64,000 bases of DNA from Rhabditophanes sp. KR3021 (taxonomy: Eukaryota > Nematoda > Chromadorea > Rhabditida > Alloionematidae), in NCBI GenBank assembly GCA_963281155.1, contig CAUJLY010000002.1, positions 1,302,001-1,366,000 of the forward strand, read 5' to 3'. A model generated the notes under the pieces. It searched no databases, was not told the DNA's origin, and worked only from the letters and a program-made list of their open reading frames with translations. Positions 32,322-44,191 of the stretch are shown here, one piece after another. Position 1 is the first letter of the stretch; the number at the start of each line of letters is the position of its first letter. Position numbers and translations under genes: made by a program.

Positions 32322-32749
32322 TTTCAAGCTGCAAGTAAAGAGACACATATAGAAAGAGAATATTTCAGTTTAAAGTTCAAACAAACACTTTTGGATAGAT
32401 ACAAATAGTTGGTTAATTTTTTTATTTCATGCAATTTTTATTATAAAAGTAATTAGCAACAAACAAAATAAATAGGTGTGTGGATAGAGTGGAAGAGCAA
32501 TATATTATAATTAGAATAAAATATTATGCCGGTTTCGACGCTTTTGTAAGCTTGGGCTATGTCTTTTTTTGGTGGTGAAATAATTTCAATAGATATATTT
32601 ATACTTAATGCGGAACAATAATTGTTAATTAATAATGATAAAGATATAGTGGACAGGAAAGCGATTGTTTGACGAATCAATCGTTTAGATAGTAAATGAG
32701 TTCCCTTGACTTGGTTAGAAGGGTAAGAGACAAAGTGTGTAGATGTGTT
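32322..32749. other. Intergenic region
   Basis: AT-rich 3' flank of the kinesin gene; nothing further recognised. Confidence 0.5.
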
Positions 32750-35700
32750 TTACATTCCAGGAGTACCTAAAGGAAAGTGTTAGATCATTTGGTTAATTGA
32801 AGAAGAGGGCAAGATAGTGGATGGAACAGTTACTTACCTATGGGGTTGACTATTCTTTGTGCTGGTTGAGATGGGTAATGTTGACCGGGACGGATGGGTT
32901 TGGCTATGTTTGGAGCTAGACCACGTCTGGCCAAGTTGCGTTGACGGACCGCTTCTTTGATGCGCTCAACCTCCATTTGATACCTCTTTCTATCTTTCAT
33001 CGCATTTTCTTTAGTTTCTTTTAGGGCGTTTTCAAGCGTCTTGATTCTTTCCATACTGGCACGAAGTCTCTTTTCAAGTTTTGGTAATTCATACCTCAAG
33101 TCGGCATTGTCTCTAACTAATTGCTTGTGTACTTTAGTCAATTGGTCTAAATTGTTTTCAAGGAATGCAATCTTTTGCTTTTGAGCCACAGGAGAATAGT
33201 ATTCTTCCTCTCCATCTGCGGAGATTGGAGCTCTCTTGGTTCTTTGAAGCATATCTTGAGCGAACAGCTTTCTTAGATTAGATAAAGAACTCATTTCCTT
33301 AGAAATAGCACCTTCCAATGAACGAAGACCATGGAAGGCCTTTTCTTTTGAATCGCCTAGAGAACGCATATTCTTGATAATATTCTCCTTCTCATGTTCT
33401 TCCTCGCGAAGCTTGTTAAAGTCCATTAACAATTGATCCTTCACGACTTGGAGATCTTTAAGGTCATCATTTACCTTCTCTAACTCATTATTCTTCTCGG
33501 AAAGTTGATCACGAAGCTGAGCAACAAGTTTCTGGTGTTGCTCCTTGGCCTCTTCATTGATTGCGCCGTCAGCAGCACTAGTAGAAGCAGACGCCAGCTT
33601 CTCATTCAAGCTATCAATGTTCTCCTCCAAAGTACGTTTGAACTTCTCCAAATCGACAACCTTGTCACTTAAGCTCTTGTTCTTAATCTCGTGCTGTTGC
33701 ACATTTATTCTTAGTTCTCCCAACTCTTTTTCATAATTTTCGATCTTCTTTCCAATCTCACCATTTTGATTTTCAAGCGCGCAAATTTTCACTGAAATAG
33801 CCTTGTAGTCTGAGACTAGTTTGGATGTAGTAACCCTGTGGTGAGTTAATAGCTCCTCGGTTGAATTATTTTCAATGTCGATATTGAAAACACCATCAGA
33901 ACCAGCTGATTCCAACTCGCGGACCATGTTTTGGAAGTGCTCCTGGATTCTCTTGCGTTGAATGTTGGCTTGCTCTTCGATGTCATTGATCTTAGAAGTA
34001 AGGTCGAAGATTTGGAGGGCGTTACTTTTGACCTCATCAGACAAGGACTCAGCTTCTTTGGTTTTAGACTCGTTCTCCACAGTCTTTTGTTCCAGAGCGA
34101 CGACAACTTCCTCCAAAGCAGCCATGACTTCCTTAGACTCATCCTTCGAACTTTCATTCTCATCTTGGGCAGCTGTAAGCTCCTTCAGCGCATTTTCATA
34201 ATCAACTTTCAGACTCTTGATAAGCTCTTCATGCTCCGCAATCTGTTGCTTCAGTCTCTCGCCAAGTTGACTCTGCTGTTGGATTTCATCATCCTTATCA
34301 TCCAGTTGTTGATACAGCTTGCTCCTCTCTTCCTCGTATTTTCTTCTCTCTTCATCAGTGATAGGTCCAGTCTCACCACCTGGTAAAACACGCCCGACGA
34401 CCATGGACTTATCCATCATCGACGTCATCATAGCCTCAGACAATGAAGGTGTCATTGTAGAAGAACCAATATCACCACCTGGCCCAATATCTCCTAAAGT
34501 TTGAATAATATATTATAACATCATATTTGATATAAATTTGAATTTAATTATGGTTTAAAAAGACAATGATCGGTAAAGCGTTATCAAAAGAATCTCAAAT
34601 CTCGCTCTTAACAAAGTCTATCCTTCCTTAGAACATATTTCTGATTAATATCATGTCTACTTTAATGCTTTGTCTTTTAATAAACTCTTTTAATTTTAAT
34701 ATTGTTTGTTATTTTAACCAACCTATTAGCGTCTGAATCCACTCTGACTCAGGTACTCTTTCTCCGCCACGCCATCTTTTGACTTCCATCTCGAGCAAAG
34801 CAAGGTATCCCTTTAATCTTGAAACCTTTTCCTTCTCTTTTTCGTATCTTCTTCTCCATTCGTCGGCAGACAACTCCTCGTTGATTACGACAACATTCTT
34901 GATAGTCTTAGCTCTTTGGCCAAACAGAAGCGTGGACTTGGTTTCGCCTTCATTGAAACTAGCTGGAGAGGCACATATGACAATGACAGTTCTTGAGTTA
35001 CCCCCAAGAGACTCCTGCAAAATTCTTGTCAATTTACTGTCTCTGTATGGAACGTGAGACTTTGTACCTTCGGCAAGTGCAGAAATGACGTTTCCGAGTG
35101 CAGACAAGGATTTGTTGATGTTTTTAGCTTCTTCGAGGACGGCACCTTCAGCTCCAGTTTTGGACACTTTCTCTGAACCGGCCAAATCAACTAGATACAG
35201 CTTGCCAGATAGTTTCTTGCTAGTGGTCTTGTTTTCTTGGTCTACTTGAATGAGGAAGACTGAGTGAGAACGTGAAGAATGCTCATTCATATTAGTTACT
35301 GCCACCATTCTGTTGTTCTTTCCTTCTTCGATAGCTTGAAGTACTTCATCGGCATTTGTCACGAAATGTTCAGTGGCCCCTTTGACGTAAGGCACGCGAT
35401 TTTTGTCTTCGTGAATAGCTAGATTAGTTTTAGAAGGGTCCAATAGATCTCTTATCTTTTCGTTGTAAATTTCGTAGTAAGAGACTTTGATGTGAAACTC
35501 TAGGTCCTCCTGATCCATGTTGTAGATGTGGGTAAAGATATCGTTGATGATACGGGGAATGATTCCTTGCATTTCTCTGTTGTCGATGATCCCTTCCATC
35601 GTGTGAGTTTTCCCCGATGACGTTTGCCCATAAGCAAAGACGGTTCCATTGTAACCGGAAAGTACATCTCTAACAATATGGTAAGCTGAACCTAGATAAA

Positions 35701-35939
35701 CCGCTTCCTGTGTACACGATGGGTCGAACACTCTATCGAAATTATAAGTTTTACCCTAAAAAGAAAAATGTGTATAAATAGTGATAGATACTATCGTTAC
35801 TTACCCCGACAACAATCGAATCCTTGGTTGGAAATTTGGGGACAAACCCATAATTGTTTCTTTTTTCTACTTCATTAAGTGGCCGAATACGACAAGCCAC
35901 CTGGATTGAACATTCTGAGGGTGGTTGATGTTGTGACAT
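32750..35939 (-). CDS. unc-116: Conventional kinesin-1 heavy chain (946 aa)
   Basis: Plus-end-directed microtubule motor for organelle and vesicle transport. Exons 35939-35805, 35755-34723, 34493-32838 and 32766-32750; all phases agree. The motor domain starts [16 protein letters not shown], with P-loop GQTSSGKT (residues about 88-95), switch I region NEHSSRSH and switch [10 protein letters not shown]. Coiled coil runs from the neck to about residue 880. The tail has the conserved autoinhibitory segment [10 protein letters not shown] followed by [11 protein letters not shown]. The last exon contributes only 17 nt, ending GTPGM. A TTTCCAG acceptor lies 7 nt before the ATG. If the last intron is not removed, translation stops two codons after the splice site, so both forms keep the IAK tail. 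Confidence 0.94.
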
Positions 35940-37154
35940 ACCAATCCTGGAAACAAGTTACAATTTATTAAATTATAGTACAAAAAGAGACACGTATTAT
36001 CAAATGTTAGCCACATTTATTTAACATATATCCAAAATGATGATGTGTTTCTTTTGACGATAATAGACAAACACCCCAATTAGAGGATACTATTTTGGGT
36101 AGAAGAAATAGTCATCGGAACGCACGCAAACAACTTTCCTTAAATGGACATGTCTGTGGCTGGATGGTGAATATAATTAAATAATAGTACAAAAACAAAG
36201 ATTGATGAGAGTATGTTGTTTTAAAAAATCAATAAAAATAGATGATTAATGGTACAGTTGTTGGTTTTAATAAATTTGAATTTACAATAAAAAAGGTGGT
36301 AGCGTCTTTAGATGTGTCAGAGGGTTGTTAAAGATAGTTGATGATGACGAACATAATTAAAATTTGATAAAAACGACAGGAAACCTAGAAAGTCAATAAA
36401 GAGATTGCGTTGCGCCGCTATGGAGGCAGCCGGAGAGGAAGCTGTGATGTTCTTTTGTTTAATAGACAGACTTACAACCATACCAAATATCTATTGATGA
36501 GGATTTGGAGAGTTTTAACTATAGACACATATTTGAGGGTAAAATGCGTAAATGAATCAAAATAGATGGTGATTGTAACTCAATCCCTAAACCTAACCAT
36601 AAATTGGTGTCTCCTCTAAAACGGATACATCATTCACTATATCCTATTCTTGTAGATAGGCGATATAGTTAAAAAGTTGGTGGCTTGAATAGCGGACACA
36701 GGCAGAAGGAGTTAATAGATAAATGTACTTCGAACCACCGCGACCTCTAAAGTATCGTGTGGTTGTCATCGTCTTTTCGATTTTGTCGTCATCAATTGGT
36801 CGGCCGTCGTCGTGTGATGTCGTTGTCGCTTATAACAAAACCACACCACCAAAACATCAGGCAATTGTAAGCGTCACCACAAAACAAAACTCATTTTTCT
36901 CTGACAATAACCCTCATACAACTGACGAATATGTATGTTGTTGAGAAGAACATATTTGAGGTGTAATTGTGTACAAAGTAACAACATTTTGTAAATCAAA
37001 GTATTCAACAACCTAAAAAGTGCTCACATTCATTTAACATACACTATTTAAACATTTTAGGTTTCTATAATAGATCTGTATGTAGTTTTCACTTTTTCAA
37101 AAATAGGTTTTTTCTGTTGCTAGTCAGAAGGTGATCTAATGAACTCAGGAATAG
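35940..37154. other. Kinesin upstream region with G+C-richer patches
   Basis: Contains patches around 36410-36455 and 36725-36835 (a GTCGTC-rich run) that stand out from the AT-rich flank. No splice-consistent gene could be built on either strand. Probably promoter or 5' untranslated sequence of the kinesin gene. Confidence 0.45.
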
Positions 37155-37310
37155 CAAATCCGTAATCTATCTGATACCAAAGTTGTATCAAAGAAACGTA
37201 AGGCAGCGGGTCGTGAGTCTAATGGAGGAATGAGGGTTGTTGAAGATGATCCTAAAGAGGCATAAGCTTCAAAAGAGCCAAAAAGGAAAATGAACCTGAT
37301 GATAAGTTAG
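37155..37310 (+). pseudogene. Possible remnant of a lysine-rich protein gene
   Basis: Between stops the plus strand reads LSDTKVVSKKRKAAGRESNG and GMRVVEDDPKEA, then an in-frame TAA (37263-37265), and continues in the same frame with ASKEPKRKMN. Protein-like, highly charged sequence on both sides of a stop suggests a decayed coding region. Farther on, around 37450-37530, another lysine-rich frame appears (EPVKKEKIEVKVNKQFKTK). No ATG or family was identified. The style resembles the basic N-terminus of the tyrosine phosphatase at 52.3 kb, but I cannot show homology. Confidence 0.3.
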
Positions 37311-37910
37311 ATAAATTTACATACATATATTTTCATCATTCTTATTTTCTATCCAATATGTAGATTTATCCCATTTATAAGGAAGGCTTTTTATTAAATA
37401 TAGGTTCTCATTTTTATAACCATCTGACATCCAGATTCCTACGGATCTGCAGAACCAGTTAAGAAAGAGAAGATAGAAGTGAAGGTAAATAAGCAATTCA
37501 AAACAAAACCTAAAAAGATGAAAAGTTTGATTTGAAGAAAACATAAGTAGAGTCTGATTCCAAGTCAAAGCTTGAAATGATTGTTGTGTTTTTCGTTTTG
37601 TGTCAATTTTTTACAAGTTGCTTATTATTTCAGCACCTTTTTTAGGTACTTTCACAATTTTAATATCATAATCGTAATCTATTTTTTTAAATCAAATAAT
37701 CAACTTCATTTTACCGTCTTTGTATTTTATGTCATTTCAATAAAAAATTATTTATAAAGTAAAAAATAATAAGACAAGTATTACCATTTGCTTAGAGTTT
37801 TTTTAACCAATTGTACTGAATAAATCAAAAAATGAGAAAGCAAGTACGTTTATCCAAATAAAGACATTTAAAATGATAATACATTTACAATAAAAATCAT
37901 GCCAAAATAG
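37311..37910. other. 3' flank of SBDS
   Basis: AT-rich; contains the second lysine-rich fragment noted above (about 37450-37530) and otherwise nothing recognised. Confidence 0.4.
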
Positions 37911-38741
37911 TTAGTTAATTTCAATTTCACCTTCATTGATAACCTTGAGAGAAAGCATCTCAACCATAGCTTTGTCGTTATCCTTGCACTCGTCTTTGAC
38001 GAATTTCTCCATTTTCTTGTAGACTCCTGGATCGACAAGTCCTGTCATGTCGAGGTTTCCTGTGGCCTCATCCCAATCTTCGATTTCAACTGTTCCGAAA
38101 AGTTCCCTGACTTGCTTGTGAAGTCTTTTGGCTTCTCTGGATGGAAGAGCTACTCTTAATCTCATTTGAGCTCTTTCGATAGTCAAGGATTCTTTGATTT
38201 TAGGAATGGCATCTAAAGCTTGTTGTTTGATCGTTTTGTTGGGTTTGATAGCAATATGGGCGTCTTTGAGAGCTTTTTCGATGACAGCAACGGAATAAAC
38301 TCGTTTTGTTTCTGGATTGACACACATGTTGGCTATGTGATTCGATAACTCCTTGAAAACAGATTCGCTTTGAACAGTTCTTTCTTTATCTGATACTTGG
38401 AGGTCTCCTTTCTCGAGGATCTAAAAAACGAATAAATGAAGGATTGAAAAGAAATATTAAGACAAAAATAAACTTACGATCTTACAAATCTCAATAGTAT
38501 TATCAGTCTCAAAAACCTTCAACAATTCCTCCTTCTTAGCTACCTGTCCCTTGGAAACATTAGTAAAAACAGTAGGAATCTGCAAAACTTCGTCAATATT
38601 CTTCTCAACCTTATTTCTCCAGTTGACAACTTTATTCTTGTAACAAGCAATTTCAAACCTTTTACCACATTTCTTCATTCTAACGACGGCGACATTAGTA
38701 AGCAGCTTTTGATTAGCAGGAGTTTGGATTCTTCCGGACAT
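37911..38741 (-). CDS. sbds-1: SBDS ribosome maturation protein (257 aa)
   Basis: Releases eIF6 from the pre-60S subunit together with the GTPase EFL1. Exons 38741-38478 and 38420-37911, phase 0. The N-terminal FYSH domain is recognised by [33 protein letters not shown] and [14 protein letters not shown]. The middle domain has [18 protein letters not shown], and the C-terminal domain has [17 protein letters not shown]. Length matches the 250-residue norm. An AATTCAG acceptor lies 7 nt upstream of the ATG. It is divergent from RAD1 with 179 nt between start codons. Confidence 0.95.
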
Positions 38742-38920
38742 TTTTAAACTGAATTAGATAAAATTATATTGGCTAGTGATTTTAAAATACGATGATTGCT
38801 GCCCATGAGTTATTTTCTGTTCGAGATGTGCGCATTGGTATGTGGTTGTAGGCAATTCTAATTTGGGGAAGCTTTTCTATCTTTACTTGGAGAAGCTTTT
38901 TCGATCTTAATCTGGTGAAA
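38742..38920. promoter_or_regulatory. Short bidirectional promoter between SBDS and RAD1
   Basis: Only 179 nt separate the two divergent ATGs, so both promoters and 5' leaders must lie here. It contains the SBDS trans-splice acceptor and a duplicated GGAGAAGCTTTT-like motif (about 38865-38900). Confidence 0.5.
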
Positions 38921-39892
38921 ATGACGAACAGAAGTACGTTGAACAAAACTATGCGGAGTGATTATGAGAGAATTGAGGTATAATGCAATTTTGTTTTTAT
39001 GATATTGTTTTGTTTCCAGAAAGAGGACTATGATATTATCTTTAAACTTGATTCAAACAAAGATATCACTAATATTCTTGGCAAATTCAAGTTGTGTAGG
39101 GTAACTTGCATTTTGTTTGTAGTATTTATGTTACTTTTAGTCACTAAGGTTAATGTTTTCTAAATTTGGCATTCATTTTTTGATGGAAGGTGACAAAACA
39201 TACTCCAGCTCACTAGTTTTGAGGCAGTCATGTTTCAAGACAGTCAAAATAGGTGACAGCTTTGCCTTTGCACACGTTGATGGACCCGGGTTAATGAATG
39301 CATTGTCAACGATTGGTGATGACACATCAGTGGCTTTTTATTATACTGAGGCAGAAAAGGTGCTAGTCATACAGGAGAAGTGTGGAGAGGTTATGGTGCT
39401 AAGTAAATTGCCTTCCTTGCACATTGAAGGTTCAACAAACTTCAGTTCATCCGAAACTAATCGAAAATGTGTCCTCAATTCCTCAATAGAGTTTTTCAGT
39501 GAATTCAATAAGAATGTAGATTCCGAAACTGAATGTGTTAATATAAAAGTGACCCTCAATGAGGTGAATTTTATCTTCAAAAATGATTACTGTGAAATGC
39601 TATGTACTATACCTGCTGGCAGTCCTATCTTCCACAGTTATGCCGTCAATGAAGAATGCCGGATGACGTTCCTAGGAAAACACATCAGATCAATGTTACC
39701 TGCTGCGAAAATGTCTTCGGATGTCGAATTTTCAATTTTAGCAAATGGCGTTGGTTTTCTTTTATTTAATGTTGTTCCAAAAACAATGGCTAGTTCGGAT
39801 GATATGGTTATTGAATGCTATGTAAGTTTGAAGGTCTTTATTTATTTTTATTTTTGTTTTAGCTTGCACCGGTGTCGAATTTCAGTTGGTAA
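38921..39892 (+). CDS. mrt-2: RAD1 checkpoint clamp subunit (282 aa)
   Basis: Subunit of the RAD9-RAD1-HUS1 DNA-damage clamp; the C. elegans orthologue is MRT-2, also needed for telomere upkeep. Exons 38921-38977, 39020-39100, 39141-39821 and 39863-39892, all phase 0. The PCNA-like fold shows as YDIIFKLDSNKDITNILGKF at the start, GIHFLMEGDKTYSSSLVLRQ (equivalent of RAD1 KNGIKVTVENAK..QANAFI), GPGLMNALSTIG and a C-terminal IECYLAPVSNFSW (equivalent of VEYYCCPDEE). Total length equals that of human RAD1. HUS1 and RAD9 were considered, but the N-terminus and C-terminus fit RAD1 best. AATAAA at 39960. Confidence 0.8.
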
Positions 39893-40389
39893 AACAGAAA
39901 TTCAGCAATCATATAAATGAGTATCCTCCATTCTTTTTAATAATGAACATTTTGATTTAAATAAAACTTTTACTTCATGTATTCAGACGCATAAATTATT
40001 ATTTGATCCAATTAAAAGTTTGAACAAAAAATCATGTGTTGATGCTTTCATCAAATTAACAATTTCCCTTTTTCCAAAAAAATTAAAATAACCTTGCCAC
40101 TTTGATTGATAGATAGGCAGTCGAAATAAACACATTTATAGTTTGGTATTGATAGCAATCAAAATCACTTCCGATGCATGACACAAATCAAATCCCCAAT
40201 GCGTGTGTGTCTGTTCAAACCATCTCAACAAGAAAAAACAGTCCACTATTGCAACGTACATACGTTTAAGGCCATTTTTGGACCCACTTGTCAAACAGAT
40301 GATTTTAAATTGATTCTATTGTCGTCGATTCTAAGATTACTAAGCTTTTGACTGTATTTATTAACCAACTATTACAAACTAAACGTGTA
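39893..40389. other. Intergenic region before paxillin
   Basis: RAD1 polyadenylation signal near its start; the rest is presumably the upstream paxillin promoter. Confidence 0.5.
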
Positions 40390-43300
40390 ATGGAGAATTT
40401 AGGTAAGTTATATTAAAAGATGAATGGAATACAATTAAATAAAAATTAATGCAAATTACATAAATATACGTAATATGTATTTATATCGTGGATATATTTG
40501 ACCTTGACGATTGTTTGTGTGTGACTAAAAAAGTTCCTTAATTGCGACAACAAAACATAGATTGCTTGAGGAAGATAGATGGTTGAGCCACAACATGTGT
40601 CTAAGTCACAAGCATCAAAATGTTAATTTGAGAGTCGTCTTTGACTACTGTTCTTTCTTCAAAAATTAGTTGCGACTCGGGTTGGGCCAGGTTTATACTC
40701 TATTCTATTCAACTTAATGCATAAATACACACTTTTATTTTCAAATCTTTCCTCAAACAATAGGAGTAACTCTCCCCTTCAGCAAAAAGATACATTCTTT
40801 CTTCAATAGACTTACGTTCTTTCTTTGTATTAAAAAAAGTCTAACTACAAGCAAAAAGTATAGTCGACACCACCTCACGTAAAAACAGATATAATAAATA
40901 TATTTATTTCTACTAAAAATATATAAATATAAATATATTATGCAAGTAGTACCTCTCGCCCACCATCATCCACCCTGCTATTCAATATTAAGATTGTCTT
41001 GATCCTCTTCTTCTCATCGACTTTCTAAAGGTCCCTAACCAATAGATGAACCAAAAATCATACATACCAATAATATATTCTTATTCTTAATACCATCATA
41101 TCGTAGATATTAGTTGTAGTAGATATTTGAATGTTCATAGAACTTGTTTATTTACCATCGTACAGTCCTTTCAATATCTATCTATTTAAATTTTTTAGCG
41201 AACATTTACACTCACACATACAAACAATTATAGTTACGTTAATAATAAAGATGTAAAGTAGTTTGGAGGTAAAGAATGTGTTAGTTCTGTTTACTTATTA
41301 GATGATTCAATTTTGTGATTGTTTACAATTTGTTACTTTTGTGCCATTAAATCAAATTAGGGCGGAAGATGTTTTTTGTCGGTCAATTTTTGCGATTGAA
41401 TTTTATTTAGTTGCTTTTTTAGATAGTTGAATGCCTACTCGTGGTGGTGACCAATTTGTTGAAGCAGTGAGGCCCGCGTTAGGTAATAAAAATAACAAAC
41501 CTACCTTGAGTTTATATTCCCATCTAAACAAACACCCTCTTTCCAGAAGCTCTCTTGTCAGACCTCCAACTAACGGCAGAAGTCCTCCGCAAATCAGCCC
41601 AACGTAACAACGAAGATGCCAAATCCATGAACACACTCGAGGCCTCTCAAAGAACCTCCCGCCAACGTCACTCCACCGACATAGAACCCATCTATCAAGA
41701 GCAAAACTTCCGTCAAACTAAATCCACAACCCCCAAACACGGTCTCGACAACCTGGAGCAACTTCTAAATGACTACTCAGATAAGAGACGCTCCCGAACT
41801 GACGGCGACAGAGAACTCAGCGTAGCCTCAGCCGGAAGACCGACTGTTTCAAGTTTAATGAACCACCTTGACTCTACGTAAGTTTGTGCGGTATTTATTT
41901 ATTTGTCAAGTGAAAAGAAGATTAAGTTTCCCCTACACATTCTCCCTAAGATCACCTCCCTCGCGCATCAATTTTTTAACTTAAATCTCTTTATTCACTT
42001 TTCTTAATTTCCTACAAAAATTGATTTTTGTCCCCTGACCAAAAGTTAGTATGGAAAGTTATCATAATTATTATAGTTCAAGAACTAATTTGAATGCTCA
42101 TAATAATGTTGGCCAGTACAACTCGATGATCGGAAGTCTCGGCAATGACATTTCTAAGCATGGCGTTCATACCATTCCTAAGGGCGACTGTGCTGGATGT
42201 GATAAGCCTATTATCGGACAGGTAAATTTAAATTACTTCATTTTTTACTTAATCACTTTTGAAGGTCGTCATAGCATTAGGAAAGATGTGGCATCCAGAG
42301 CACTACGTTTGCTGCCATTGCGGGGAAGAACTAGGCCATCGCAATTTCTTCGAACGATCCGGTAAAGCTTACTGTGAAAATGATTACCACGAACTTTTCT
42401 CCCCCCGTTGCGCCTCATGCACTGGCCCCATCCGGGACAGATGCGTTACAGCCATGGGAAAGACCTTCCACACCGAGCATTTTGTGTGCGTCGAGTGTGG
42501 AAACGATTTCGGAGCCGATGGTTACCACGAAAAGGACGGCTTACCTTATTGCAAGGCAGATTATTTTAGATTATACGCACCTAAGTGCAAAGGATGCCGT
42601 AATCCTATCCAACAAAACTTCATCACAGCTCTTGGCAGCCACTGGCATCCAGGTATTTATTTTAAAAGAGTGAAACATGTATATTAAATATAAAAGAGGA
42701 ATGCAACAATATTTATTTTGAGACTTTATCAACAACCCTTCTGACATCGCTTTCTCCATAGTTTAAACCCAATTTTAGACTATTTAAATCTAACATAAAT
42801 AGAAACAATGAGTGAATGTTATAAGCTAATAACGTCAAAAATAATTGAAAATTTAAAGAACATTATTTTTACAAGGAACCTTTTGTATATATCTATTTAG
42901 TTAAAATATACACTTCGAGAAGCTAATTAGGATGTTGATCCTGGTTTGGTTTTCATCAAATATTACAATTAGATATATTTTATGAATTATGAAAATTAAA
43001 AGATGTTAACGAAATTGAAAGCATATAATAATAATTTATTTTTCAGGTTGCTTCGTGTGTAAAGTAAGTTTGAGAGAGCATGCGCACTTATTTGTTTTTG
43101 TGGGAAAATAAGTTAATGTGAAAATAAGATAATATTTTTGTCCATGTCATATTTAATGTTGAATGGTTTAGGAATGCTCAAGTCCCTTCAATTCAGGATC
43201 CTTTTTTGATCATAATGGAATGCCTTTTTGTGAAACGCATTACCACCAACAAAAGGGATCGCTTTGTGACTCGTGCAAAGGACCCATTTCAGGCCGTTGC

Positions 43301-43456
43301 ATCTCTGCAATGGGTTTGAAATTCCATCCTGAGCATTTCACTTGTTCTTATTGCAACCGCCAACTAACCAAAGGAACCTTCAAAGAAAGTGCAGGCAAAC
43401 CATTTTGCCACAAGTGCTATCAGAAAACATCCCCTAGTCTTCAGTACTACAATTGA
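40390..43456 (+). CDS. pxl-1: Paxillin-like LD/LIM adaptor with two alternative first exons (401 or 414 aa)
   Basis: Focal-adhesion scaffold; in nematodes it acts at muscle attachment sites and in the pharynx. First exon 1a (40390-40402) or 1b (41431-41482), then 41547-41877, 42050-42221, 42265-42652, 43047-43063 and 43172-43456. Both first exons end in phase 1. 1a yields MENLEALLSDLQ, a canonical N-terminal LD motif; 1b yields MPTRGGDQFVEAVRPALEAL. Further LD motifs: LDNLEQLLNDYSD and TVSSLMNHLD. Four LIM domains follow, with all zinc ligands visible, beginning CAGCDKPI, CASCTGPI, CKGCRNPI and CDSCKGPI. A 17-nt microexon encodes GCFVCK of LIM3. 1b has a TTTTTTAG acceptor 8 nt before its ATG. 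AATAAA at 43659. Confidence 0.92.
40403..41430 (+). promoter_or_regulatory. Large first intron of paxillin holding an internal promoter
   Basis: About 1 kb between alternative first exons 1a and 1b. Because 1b has its own ATG and acceptor-like leader, a second promoter is inferred here. No other gene seen. Confidence 0.4.
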
Positions 43457-44191
43457 AAGTCCTTGCATCCACTTCTTAACTCACTTCAACGTTCTTCTCA
43501 ACACATAAATAAATACTATATCTCTTTTTCTTTTCATGCGGATGATTATTTCCAAAAGCAGTGTCCTCTGAATGTGACTTATTTCGAGGAAGACGATGAC
43601 TTCATGTAAACTATATAAAGCTGTTCCATATACTTTCTTTTAATGGCCAGTTAAAACAAATAAAATAAATTTCTTTATTATTATTACATATATCAATAAC
43701 AACATAATAATACACTATGACTATAGTTTGTCATCACTATATATTATTACCAACAACAAGCAAAATGAGTGCATTTGTACACTGAATGTAGATTATTTTT
43801 TAGGAAAAAGACACCCGTATTAAAATGCGAGAGAGTAATGATGTAATACTTGTAATTAAATAGGTAACTATTATACTATTAAATACTAACAATGTGTTTG
43901 TTATCTGAGATCAAACGACTTTCCCACCTATTTAAGTGTAACTATTCTTTAGGCGGTCTTTTTAGTAGGTATTATGCATAAACAAAACAAAGATTGAAAA
44001 ATATTTCTTTTAAATAGTATACTACATGATTTGGCTTTTGGCTAATTGTGATCATAATGAGTTAATTAGGAGGAAAAGGAGAGAGATGTGTAATAATAAT
44101 ATGATGTGGTTATATAAAATGGTGTGTTGTTATTGGGATCTCTGTATGCATGGTAGGATGATGTTACAGAGAAACCTAACCAACCACAAAA
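43457..44191. other. Convergent intergenic region
   Basis: 3' flanks of paxillin (AATAAA at 43659) and of the HEXIM-like gene. Nothing else recognised. Confidence 0.5.

Noticed and set aside
36723..36944. 73-codon plus-strand frame in a GTCGTC-rich patch
   Set aside because: The composition stands out, but there is no splice context, no family resemblance, and it lies in the kinesin upstream region.
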